Assembly: GCA_038503035.1 (NCBI GenBank)
Contig: JAVSML010025167.1
Location: 1 to 64,000 of the forward strand
Origin: Crocodylus rhombifer
Lineage: Eukaryota; Chordata; Crocodylia; Crocodylidae
Length of the DNA stretch: 64,000 nucleotides
Direction of reading: 5' to 3'
Shown one piece after another: positions 53,611 to 64,000 of this stretch; the stretch's first letter is position 1; each line of letters opens with the position of its first letter. The notes beneath the pieces are model-generated. The model was not told the DNA's origin. It saw nothing but the letters and a program-made list of their open reading frames with translations, and did no database searches. Position numbers and translations under genes: made by a program.

Positions 53611-55160
53611 GGTGTGAAGCTTGTGTTAAGACTTGTACGAGGGTGATTCTGTCATAATTCCAGACATGCACAACCTACCCTTCCAATGCAGTTATGAAGG
53701 TAAATATTTCAGCTTACCTTCCATCATATAAGAAATACTTCAAGTCAGAGGGTGAGTTAATCAACCAATGAAGATTCAGAGAAAGAAGCTCTTATTTTGC
53801 TAGACTTAAACTACAGCCATTTCAAATTTGACCTGCAGCTATAACAATGCTCAAACAGCCACAGAGCATGATGACTCACTTCTGAGACAAGCCAAAAAGG
53901 TTTACTGTGACTACTCATGGCTGAGGCAGAAGGTAAGTGGCTCAGAGGCTGATCGGGACCATCTACCTGCTGAGTATTTGTAACAGTAGACCCAACATGA
54001 TTGATTCATGGAGCATCAGGGCAGCAATTTCACCAGAATATAGAAAAGCTCTCAAGCCAGCCCTCAATTTGACTCCTCTTGTTCCTGTGGGGTGTCCTAA
54101 CACACAGCGATGGTTTTACATGTAAAAACCAACTGAACATTGAATTATGCAGTTTCCTCCTCAAGACCTAGAGCATGCTTAGTGAGGATGGACTCTCTAA
54201 GGAAATCTGCAAAGCTCCTGGAAGTCTCTATTCTGCAAACTGTTTTATTTCAAAGGTTTCTAACTTAGCTTATTTGGAGTGGCTTTTCAGAAGGACAGAA
54301 CAAAAACAGATGACCTGACACAAACCAATCGCCTCTGCCAAAGTTCAACTCCCTGCTCCAATACACTATACTTTCCCTAGCCTTTACTCAAGAGATTAAA
54401 AGAAAGAGAAAGAGTGAGAGAGTGAAACCCTTTGGAAGACCCCAGCATGGAAAATTTTGGTTTAGACAGTTTAAGTTTTGCAAAGTTACAAGCAACTAAA
54501 AACAGGGTCTTATAACACATTACAAGAAGTGTCAGACAAAAACAACCTTAATAATAGATAGTGCTAGCAGTGCTGCCTGTAATAGAACAGTGATGGGGCT
54601 TTCCAAAAAAGATGTTATCTACAGGAACACTGCTAAATTTGAAAAGGTTCAAGGGTAGCAACCAAAAGTGCAAAACTGATTAAATCCAATAAGGTTCTTC
54701 AGCTACCTTTGATTACACTTACTGCTGCAACTGTGTTTCTGTAAGTGTGCATATCAGTCAGATACTAGGCACAATTGCCCGCTCTCAGCCCACTGCTCAA
54801 GGAAGTGTCTAATCATGAAATCAAATTAGAACCTAACACAACCGTCAGGATTGGACAGACTGTTTCAATAAGGCCCCTTACTAGCAGCCAACCTGCCCCA
54901 AACCCATGTCAGCTTTCTTTCATTGTATGTAATCTCAGTAGACCCAGCTGGTTCTGAATTTTGTCTGAGTCACCAATGACGGGGATCAGCACTGTCTATC
55001 AGTTGCTCAGTCTTCACTGTCAGTGTGGAAACCCGATGGATATCAAGGGGCATTCTGCTGGCAGAACTTGAGCAAGATTATTATGTACGAACTGGTGCAT
55101 TATAGATGGGAGAGATGAAGTCTCCCCATGCTCTCCATTAACCCTTTCAGCAATTAGGAC
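53611..55160. other. intergenic, nothing recognised
   Basis: AT-rich, no clear repeat boundaries or exons. A GAGAGAAAGAG purine tract lies at about 54400-54425. Confidence 0.35.
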
Positions 55161-55168
55161 CTATTTCT

Positions 55169-55952
55169 TAGGGCTGTGCAAAGCTTTGGCCCCTGATTGG
55201 ATTCAGTGGAGATTCGGCCGGAGTTGGTGGCCGAATCTCGGAATCCAAATCAAATCAAAGGATCCTTTAATCTCTCTGAATTGAATCGGAGAGATTCGGA
55301 AAAATTCAGTGATTTGGACATAGGCATGGCTTTAAATGTTTTTTCTACATACCTCTGGGTACCAGGTGGCTTGTGAATGTTGTGATGATGGGGCAGATGG
55401 AGTGTCCCACAGAAGCATGAGGGTGGGGTGGGGGGTCCCCAGTGTGCTTGGCAGCAGATCTGGAAGTGGACCAGAAGCACTTCTAGTCCATTTCCGGGTC
55501 CGCCAGGGAGTGTGCTGGGGACTCCCCTGCACCCCCTTGGCTCAGCGACTGGTGCCTCCTGGGTCTGGGGGCACCTGGAGTCCCCCTGCAGCTAATCACT
55601 GAGCCAGGCAGGTATGGGGGGTCCTCCGTGTGCTCCCCAGTGGACCCGGAAGTGTACCAGAAGTACACTTCTGGGTTTGCCGCTGAGCACATGAAGGGCC
55701 CCTCCGCATTCCTATGGGACACTCCATGTGCCCAGCATTGCAGTATTCATGAGCTGTGCTGGTAACTCGAGGTATGTAGAAAAAACATTTAAAGCAGTGT
55801 CTATGGCCAAATCACTGATTTTCCGAATCAGCACTGAATCTTCAGTTTTGGCCAAAATGAATCAGGGACAGTGATCTGAATCAACAAATCGAATCACTGT
55901 CCCTGATTTGGGCCAAATCAGAATCGAATAGGGCCCACTTCGCACACCCTTA
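55169..55952. mobile_element. foldback hAT-type element (784 bp) with perfect 8-bp duplication
   Basis: CTATTTCT occurs exactly at both flanks (55161-55168, 55953-55960). Termini TAGGGCTGTGCAAAGC and (reverse complement) TAAGGGTGTGCGAAGT. The arms are long: 55307-55372 (CAGTGATTTGG..TTTAAATGTTTTTTCTAC..) reappears inverted at 55766-55832. Extra palindromes inside: AATCAGGGACAGTGAT (55860-55875) with its exact inverse at 55893-55908, and CCAGAAGTACACTTCTGG in the core. No transposase. Confidence 0.8.
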
Positions 55953-55960
55953 CTATTTCT

Positions 55961-58900
55961 GTCTTGATTTACATCCCAGTTGAGTAGGGTCGCCTGGATG
56001 CTACCTATAATACAAGTTGGCCCCAACAGCACCACATTCAGATTGGAATGCCTTGACTTTTGTTCGTTTGGGCCCCAATTTTAGCATGAGTGTATTTAAA
56101 AATAATTTCATTCTGTGTGTAACAGGACAATCTTGCGGTGAGTTAGCATACAAGGGGCAGATTATGGCGAATCAAGAGCTAAGCCTTTTGGGACGCTTGT
56201 GCAAACTGCAGCTGAAGCAGATGGTATTTAAATAGAAAGTCCAGGCACAATTAGAGAGAGAAGAGGGAAGCCACAGAGGAACTGGAATCTAGACTGACAA
56301 GATCTTGTAACCTTGGCAACAACTTCTTGTGATTGCCAGTGTCAAATGCAGGGGATATGGCAAGAAATAAATAGCTAATCAAGAGGCATCTGTCCCAATC
56401 TTCTTCTCTGCCATTCTGCTCTGAGATTTTTGCCTTTTCCTTAAGTTTAGTGAGACTCAATGTAAAATTATGTGGAGAAGGAAGGACCAGAAAAGTATTG
56501 CAGTCCCACAAAGGAGTTATAAAAGTTGTGCCAAACAGGACAAAAACACAACTGCAGTCTGGATGTTTCCTCTGAAAACTTTACTTCCATAGAGCATATA
56601 GTTCATCCGAGCCTGGGAGAAGAGGATCAAACTCGGGTTACAGGCTTGGCAGTACACTGCGTTCTGGAGGGCGGCAGGTAATCTGTAACCACTAGTACTC
56701 AGCAGTGACTGAGCTGCACAAAACCACAGGCAGGTGAGAGAGTATTGCTGGATGTTCTGCTCTGGGAATGATTCATCACGTATGAAAAGCTTAAAAGAAC
56801 CAAGTAGACTGAAATTGGGCTTTAGCAAGCATTAAGGGCAGACAAATAGTTTGCTCAAGGCCTGGGGTCTTACAGGTTTGCAGCAGCTTCCAAATGGGGT
56901 GCTTTCCCCAGAAAGGCAGCCAGCCCCTACCCCAGGAGTGTGCAGTCTAATCAAGGAGGAGCTCACTCAGGTCAAGTCATTTGGGAATGCCTCAAGGCTC
57001 CAAAAGGAGCTTGCTTATAAAAAGGTCACCATTTTTAAAGGGTCCTTGTATGAGAGATTAGCTCAAGTGGTTCTAGCTATCTGCCAGCATTCAGTGCTGC
57101 AAAGCCAGCCCCTGAGGGAGAGGAAGTGACTTGGGGAGATTAACAGGTGTAGACCTTGTAGTTAGGCAACGCAAAAGGGCCCAGTCTTAGGAGCTGCTGA
57201 GTGTCTCCATCTTCAATGAGCTGAGTGGTTTGCAAGGTCTCAGTAAATCTGGAAATCAGAACTGCCGTGTCACTACTTGGAGCAACTGGAATATGTACTT
57301 GGTTTCTCACGCCGGCTCACACTGAGCCCCATGGCTAGATTGCCAGCAGTACCCAGGCCAGCTACTACTTTAAAGCTATCTTGGGTACGTCTGCTCTCTG
57401 CCGCAGCCCTACTGGTACTGTATTACGTATCTGTACCCCAAACTAGCTTTAAATGGAGTAGTGACTGCAGCACAACAATGTCTGTAGTTACGTGCCTCAG
57501 TTATGTGCCTAAAGTGAGAGCTGGGAGTTTGACTAAGCAGCCAAGTTTGAAAAACGAGTCCTCCTGACAATGTTTGTGGTACTACACACTGCGCTTTCCT
57601 ATTAAGCCATCTCATCTACTGCTGCTAAGTGAAAAATCCACACAAACAACAAGGGAAATTGTCTATCCAGGATAAACAGAACAACTGCCTGCAAACAAAG
57701 TGCTGTCAAAATCCATAAAGCAAAACAACGGAAACAGCGGAGAAATATCTGCTCTCTAAGCTCTCTGGTGTAGGCATCTTAGGCATTACTTGTAGCAACA
57801 GTAAGTGAAAAAAATGTCAGAGGAATGCAATTTTTAAGTCATCAGTAGCCTTTTAAATTTCAAAATATTGCTGTGTGCTATCTGCCTGCATAAGCCAAGC
57901 CAGCCGTGGAAAATTCAGAGAGCAAAGTGTTTTCTTAAAGCTTTCCCTCCTGAATAACTTAGTGAATCAACAGCCTCCATGCTAGAGTAAGCAAATCTCA
58001 TATTACCAGAGGATGCCTGGATGAGTGAATAAACCGAGGCACTATTAGTGGCCGACTACGTTCTCAGGGACCGCAGATAAACAGGGCATGGATGAAGCTG
58101 AGGGAGGTGGGAGTAGGACTTGACTCTCCTTGGAAACCACCTCAGGTCATTACATGGGTCCAAATCAAGCACGGCAAGAAGCTGTTTCAGAGGTGTCGGT
58201 GGCTGGGACCGTTCTCATCCCACCATGATGTATCCTGTCGTACAGTCCATTCCTCAACAGAAAGGTCTGCCCTGTGATCAGAGGTGGGATTGCAGCATGG
58301 ATAGGCCTGCCTGAATAAGCTTTAATCCAGCCAGCTCAGGTACAGAGAGCAGAGAACTTGCGGTAGCAGTCTGAACTTCATTATGGGCTGACCGCCCAAA
58401 TCAGTGTCCAGGCTCCCAGAGCATCTGTACAGTTCACGCAGAATCAATCCCCTGCCGCCACTTCTTCAGGTCTATTGTTTCCTGAGCTGATGAGACTACA
58501 GCTTGCTCAGTTATGCCCGTCTAAGCTGCATTCTCAGTTCTGGATGCCAGGTAAGCATACACCGTGCCACTTTTCTATACTTCTGCCCTTGCAATGCCCC
58601 ACTAGTTCTTGGCTACTGCAAGAAAAGCCACCTGGCTTTGGCCCCATCTGGATTTCTTCTCTCCTTGGCAGGAGCAATGGTACTTATCTGCCTTTCCCCC
58701 ACTGAAGGCAGATTTTTATCAGTGGAGTGAATGAATGAGGCTAGTATTCTGTAACCAGCCCCAGACTTGGTGACCCCATTAGTTCCTGAGGTAGCACTCA
58801 GCCACGGCGTAGCATCGCTTTGTACAAAACTTTTTGTGTCTCCTCTGGAGACTTTTGCAGTTTTGAGTTTTACAGGTGCCTCAAATGGTTTGGGAAGCTC

Positions 58901-61207
58901 ACATTGATACACATGCTACAGGAAAAGAGGCACACTTTAATCTTAGAGCCCTGCTGGCTTCAAACAACCCGTCAAACCTTTGTTACCAGCCAGCGTGGCT
59001 GTAAACAACCCTTTTGCCTTTATAGACTATTGACACAGCTGTTCTCTTTCATGTCCTGCCCTGTGCAATTGAAATATCATTTAAATATGAAAAGAATGTT
59101 CATTAGCTTCCTTTCCCCCTCACTAGACAGCAGTTCACATTTGAATTATCTTTAGCATTAGAATGCAACAATCATTATCTGTGCTGTGTCTGGAGATCAG
59201 AGGAAGCAGGTAGGTTTACTTGGGGTGAGGAAACTAGAAGGTAAGGTGATGTGAAAGCAGCTGAAGAGGTATCTCCTTGGAGGCACAAGGGCTGGGAAGG
59301 ATCTACTGTACTTTACTGCATGGGCAAAACAGAGTTTCACCAGTTTAACTAAAGGCTTCATGTGGCACAGGTCTACTATGTACACAGACAGGTTTAAAAC
59401 TGACTTATAGCGGTTGAGTCTGTCTTTGCTACTGGGCAAACTATAGGGCTGTCTATATGAAAAATGAAAATGTTCCTCAGTTTATAGTGAATAGAGCACT
59501 CTTGCAAACTAAGACTATCCACACATGGGCCTTCACTGAACCAAGCAGAGAAATTAATTACGATAGTGGTTATTTCTATTCCAGTCCTAACTAGGTAAGG
59601 CTGTGTGTAGACAAGACCAAAGTTGAAAAGTAAGAAGTTGTAGAGTAATTAGGAGCGAGTGAAGCATCACAAACCTTTTCTTCAGCACACAGTGTAGCGA
59701 AGTTGCCACCCATTTCCATTTCCCTTTTCTCCTTTTCATGGAGTGAATGCTAAGACGACGTCTTCTCTTGCTGATTTTTCAAACATCCGACAACAGAATA
59801 AATTTCATTTCACCCCTGTTTGAAATAGTCTGGGTGGGTTTCAGTTCATGGTTCTGGGAGAGCATCCAATGTACTTCTCGGTGTTTAGAAAGGATGGATC
59901 CACCTACACTGCACTGCCTATAAATTGATTACACTGGCAACCCAGGAGGTGTCAGAGAAGGTACATTTGGCCTGAGATACTTGCTCTCTTGGGGATGATT
60001 TTCAGGATCTCTCTTATTTCTTTTGCTTGGTCTCCTCCCTTAAGGATCAAGATAAGTTTCTCTCCAATTGTTTCACTCCCTTTTTTTTACCCTTCTTCCC
60101 ACTCTGCCTCTGGCCCCTGTTGCCATGTGCTAATTCCTGTGGGCCTCTACCCTTCATTCACAGTAACCGCCTCTGTTTTCAGAGCATGGTCCAACTTTGG
60201 GGAGAAAATTGAAACATCTATGCTGGCTCCCATCTATGAGGAGCCAAGAGGCTTCTACTGTTATCAGCTCTCTGCACCATCATGGAGCGGGGGAAAATCC
60301 TGAGGCTGCATCTCACAACAGAGATTCAGGCTAAGGCATGAGCCCCTAAGCTCACGTTTGGCCATAGCCTTGGAGTTACAGCTAGAGCTGAGTTAGACTC
60401 TCGCCTGCGAATAACAGCAGGACCGACACCCCCCGTCACAAGGGAGGAAAGGGCAAGGAACAGCCGGAGCCATAAAGTATGGCTAGTTGCCAGCACCCTG
60501 GCTAGAGCATGCTTAAGAGTGGGCAGGAAGCCTCAAGGTCCGCTGCCAGCCCAGAAAGAGAAGCAACCAACATTAAGGGCTATCAGTTGGGGACAAGGAG
60601 CAGGCAGCAAACCTCCTGTGGTGAAATTCTGCCAGGAGAAGCTCTTCGGAGATATGTCTCCATGCACGCAGTGTAAAGAAACCCCAGCCAGACTGCCACA
60701 GGTATCCAAGCTAGCTTTCAGAGCCAAGTCAAGTATGTCTCCACTGCTCTGCCGCACAGAGAGTACTCACTGGCCACCCTGCGGGGAGACTCCAGGTCAT
60801 TCACCTCCAGCCCAGACTTGTCTTTGCACATGGGATGGTCTAGCCTGATACCTTCTTGTCACTGGACCCTTTCCTCAGTCCAAACCACTTCCCTTCTTGA
60901 ACTTTATGAGATCAAAGGCTTCGCTCTCTAAATAAGAATCTGTCTTTGACCTTTCATTTTAATTTGCCCTAAATATGACCTATAGCAAAATGAATGCCAA
61001 GTAGACAACCTTTCCACTACTGCTGCCATGCCCCCGCCCTCCCCCCGCTTCCCCATTTGGCTTCAATCTGTGCCTTCACCACTGGACCCTTTTTCAATTT
61101 CTGACCCTTTGGTAGTATTACGCTGGTTGGTGACAACTTAACATCTGTTGCTACTCTCTGCTCCTTTGCAGATCTGTGCTCCTGTGCAGCACCTCATACT
61201 GTACTAC
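55961..61207. other. intergenic, mostly unassigned
   Basis: Short chance frames only. A MITE-like word TGTGTGTAGACAAGACC lies at about 59603. No supported gene or bounded repeat. Confidence 0.3.
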
Positions 61208-61500
61208 CAATGCCCAGCATTTCAAAATCATGAGCCAGCCACTCAAAATCATGAGATTGGCCTAAATATCATGATATTTATAAAAACAAATTGACATTAT
61301 TTTTATGTCTGAGCATTAAGGTACATTGGATGCATGTTTTAGTACCATATATTCTCTGTAACCATGAGGGACAGAAATTTGCTTTGAGAAAAAAAAAAAA
61401 AGAAAGCTGAGATTTTCAGCTCCAGGGCCCAGGGCTTGAAGAAAAAACCAGTAAATATCACAAGACTGAGGGTAACACCTTGAGAGCTGGCAAGTCTGTT
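61208..61500 (+). repeat. 'aaatcatgagtca' dispersed repeat, copy 2
   Basis: AAAATCATGAGCCAGCC, AAAATCATGAGATTGGCC, AACCATGAGGGACAGAAA, an A13 tract, AAAGCTGAGATTTTCAGC, and AATATCACAAGACTGAGG occur in the same order as the copy at 45428-45730. Confidence 0.7.
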
Positions 61501-61548
61501 CTTACAAATCTGCAGTGCTTACAGATGCCACAAAGAGTTGGTCAGTCA

Positions 61549-61870
61549 AAGGGCCAGATTCTGATTTCAGTTCCTCCAGTGTAAATAAGGAATAACTCCA
61601 CTGACTTCAAGACATCTCCAGCATGAACTATTTGCATGTCAGCATTGCAGACGAAGACTGGTTTTATGATTACAGCACTAAATTGAGGGGAGCAGGAGAT
61701 TTGGGTTCAATTCCTGCTTTACCACTCTGGACCTCAGTTTCTTCCTCTGAAAACTAGAGCTTTCAGTGTCTTCCAGGAGGGGTGGCAGAGCTGACTTCAT
61801 TCATGTTTTCAAAGCACTTAGAGCTTTACATTTAGAAATGAAGCATTATTGTTTACATAAGCTCTTTCTT
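61549..61870. repeat. old dispersed repeats including a MIR-like SINE
   Basis: First the 'gggccagattctg..ccagtgtaaat' block (61549-61620), then 'ggagatttgggttcaattcctgc' with a GGTTCAATTCC B-box-like core (61695-61720) and 'acctcagtttcttcctctgaaaa', ending 'aaagcacttagagcttt'. The order matches MIR/core-SINE-type sequence. Confidence 0.5.
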
Positions 61871-61879
61871 GAATCAAAC

Positions 61880-63610
61880 ACTCCCCTACTCCTAGTTATC
61901 GCTAATTGTCACTGACACGTTCTTTCCCTCATCTCCTTTTATAATTGCTTCAAAATTCTGTAAATGCAAGATTTAGAAAACTTAATTAAAATGTAAATTA
62001 AATAATAGCTTGCAGGAGGATTGCAATTATAGCTATCTCATCTTTGACTATTACATCCCACAGAACCAACAGGTCTAAGCAACAGGTGAGCCAGCTAATG
62101 GGTAGATATGGAGATGGCAACACAGCACTTACCTTTCCAGTATCCCTGTTTATTCAACAAGCACTGACTTGTATAATGATTATACTAATGCCCATTCCTG
62201 AGCCTCTGGCTACATGGCAGTAAATATGTAGTCAGAGAATGATAACTTTATTTAGCCACAGAAACCAGATAAACCTTTAAGAAATCTTCAAAAAAATTTC
62301 CACGCAACAAACAAATGGTTGGTATGATAGTTAAATGAAGCTGTGCTTTAAAGTTTTCCCTTTTCACTGTGCCTTTAGCGTCATTTAAGGATGGATCAGT
62401 GTTTCCATTATGAACCCCCTTTAAGAAGTGTCAGAATTCTATATACAAGAATTGACTTTAGGCTGAAAATTGCATACAAAGTAGTTAAAAAAATCTTAGT
62501 GATTCACTGGATTGCACAGAACCAAAAATAACTGGTGGTTTTACAGACTTTTTTCCCTTCTTATCTACAAATAAAAATAAACAGCTTCTTTCCAAAGCAA
62601 AATGAAGAAATCATTAAGACATAATTGGTGCTTGGATATTTTTTAAACACTCTTAAATATTTGCAAATAGAACTCATTAATCATCATCATAAACAAATGA
62701 CAGACCACTTTAGAAAGAAAACTGACAGTTCTGCATGCAAAGGCATTGATTGTCAACACATTTCCTAGCTGCTTTTAGCAACTGAGCTTTGCTTGCTGAC
62801 ACACTGGATCCCCCAGGGGATGTAATCACTGGAGAGTTTCCGTGGGTTAGCCAAGCCCAGGTATGGGCGTTGCATAGAGCAATTAATAACTGGAGAGGTC
62901 TATTGCGCTACAGGAAGACTGTGGAAAGTTTGTCCTAGCCTGGCACCTCACAGACCTTGAGTTTCTCTTCCATGAAAAGCTCTCTATCATCATAATCCCG
63001 GAGTGGGCTAAATCTTGGGTGAAAAGAAATAAGACACTAATCTCAGATGCAGAAGCTTGTTTACAATCGATAGGTCTTTGCCACCCCTCACTTGCCATTG
63101 TGAATCCACTCCCATTAGAAGGATGCAGACAAGCAGCACTGAAAGTGCTCTGAACTCAGTACAGACCAAGGTCGTGAAGTGGGACTTAACATCTAAACTG
63201 CCTTGATAATGCCTTCTTATCAGTATCTCTGACAGAAATCATAATACTTTAACAAGGGAGCAAGTCCTTTTTTGCTGGGAGAGGTGAATTTGTTTCTCTG
63301 GTTTTTTGGTGGTTGGCTTGGTTGGAAATTGTACCTAGCAGAATCTGTTTGGGAATAGGAAAGAGACTTTGCAGCTGAGGGAGGAAGAAAGGCTCTCTGC
63401 TTTGGGTCACCACCAATGGGCAGGTACCTGCTGAACCCAAACAAGGAGACATGGCTGATCTAGGCAAAGGGCTTAAAAAGCCAAGCAGCCCGTGATCAGA
63501 GGAGCCAGCAAACAGGCCAGTAACCATGAAAAAAAAGGATGGTAACGAGGTGGCAGCAAAATGAAAACAATGCATTTTTCTTAGTTGGGAATCTGACAGA
63601 AGTGATAAAT
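61880..63610. other. AT-rich intergenic, nothing recognised
   Basis: AT-rich and apparently repeat-poor (61900-62720), with TTAATTAAAAT/TAATCATCATC words typical of conserved non-coding sequence or of chance. No gene is recognised. Confidence 0.3.
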
Positions 63611-63615
63611 ACATT

Positions 63616-63800
63616 AAGGGTGTGTCTATACATGACACTATGTCACTGTAGCAATGTGCTATGGTGATGTAGCATCCACGGATGTCTACACATAACCAGC
63701 AGCTACTTTGCTGTAGTGGAGCGCTCCCATTATAGTGTGCCACTATGGCAAAGTAGCTGCTAAAAATAACCGTGTACTGCATGTACGGGGAAGTATGGGT
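63616..63800. repeat. foldback MITE-like repeat
   Basis: Near TTAAGGGTGTGTCTATACATG, the sequence forms a hairpin with 22-base arms at 63698-63719 and 63740-63761 (20 of 22 pair; AGCAGCTACTTTGC is shared). A smaller hairpin CACTGTAGCA/TGCTATGGTG precedes it. The style matches the Harbinger-like MITEs of this window; the right edge is uncertain. Confidence 0.6.
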
Positions 63801-63929
63801 GGTTATTGCGCTCTTTTAGTACTTCCAAAAGTATTTCTATCTTGTCTTCAATTCCCCATCTACCCTTGTTTCCAGGTTCATCTTTAGACCTTGGATCTTC
63901 TTTTCCATGAGTTTTATCAGACACCATTT

Positions 63930-64000
63930 AGGGCGCATCTACACGTTGCCCTAAAGTGTTGTTGTTACTATGCCATGCTTTAGTACTTAAAGGAAGTACT
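63930..64000. mobile_element. MITE left end, cut by the window
   Basis: TTTAGGGCGCATCTACACG matches the TTA + GGGC terminus of the family at 15352, read into the window edge. Only the left part is visible. Confidence 0.5.

Noticed and set aside
63249..63782. 177-codon minus-strand frame
   Set aside because: Runs through the foldback MITE hairpin at 63698-63761; no recognisable domain and no splice-site context.

Overview
This window is vertebrate nuclear DNA, almost certainly from a sauropsid and most consistent with a crocodilian (a turtle is the alternative). The reasons are a multi-exon, low-density gene layout; a CpG island at the left edge; a CR1 LINE on the minus strand (51.3-53.6 kb); many short non-autonomous hAT-like and PIF/Harbinger-like elements; and ancient dispersed repeats. 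There is no operon-like or prokaryotic content. Nearly all open frames are chance frames or lie inside repeats.

The one gene I can support is an LBH-family gene on the plus strand. It has three coding exons (22885-22974, 24715-24910, 26896-26972) that join in frame into a 120-residue protein carrying the LBH core ([11 protein letters not shown], then [12 protein letters not shown]). It diverges from classical LBH in its N-terminus and has an extended Gln-rich and acidic C-terminus, so I read it as an LBH-like paralogue. The CpG island at 1-250 is a plausible promoter plus non-coding first exon, which would make intron 1 about 22.6 kb.

Layout: 1-0.25 kb CpG island. 0.25-22.9 kb is the putative intron 1, holding a hAT MITE (1.80-2.07), a C-rich block (9.37-10.58), a composite foldback (13.23-14.64), a Harbinger-like MITE (15.35-15.68), a perfect hairpin (15.83-15.87) and a hAT MITE (16.10-16.33). 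22.9-27.0 kb holds the coding exons, with two hAT-like elements inserted back to back in the last intron (25.08-25.79). 27.0-30.3 kb is the probable 3' UTR and downstream flank. 31-64 kb appears intergenic: hAT-like elements at 31.1, 39.0, 46.0, 47.6 and 55.2 kb, an LTR-like candidate (about 49.6-51.07), a CR1 interrupted by nested insertions, and foldback MITEs at the right edge.

I did not find a novel multi-gene system. The most unusual items are the divergent LBH paralogue, the two hAT insertions sharing one 8-bp target, the foldback elements with internal palindromes, and the nested CR1. All similarity statements are from reading; no database search was run.
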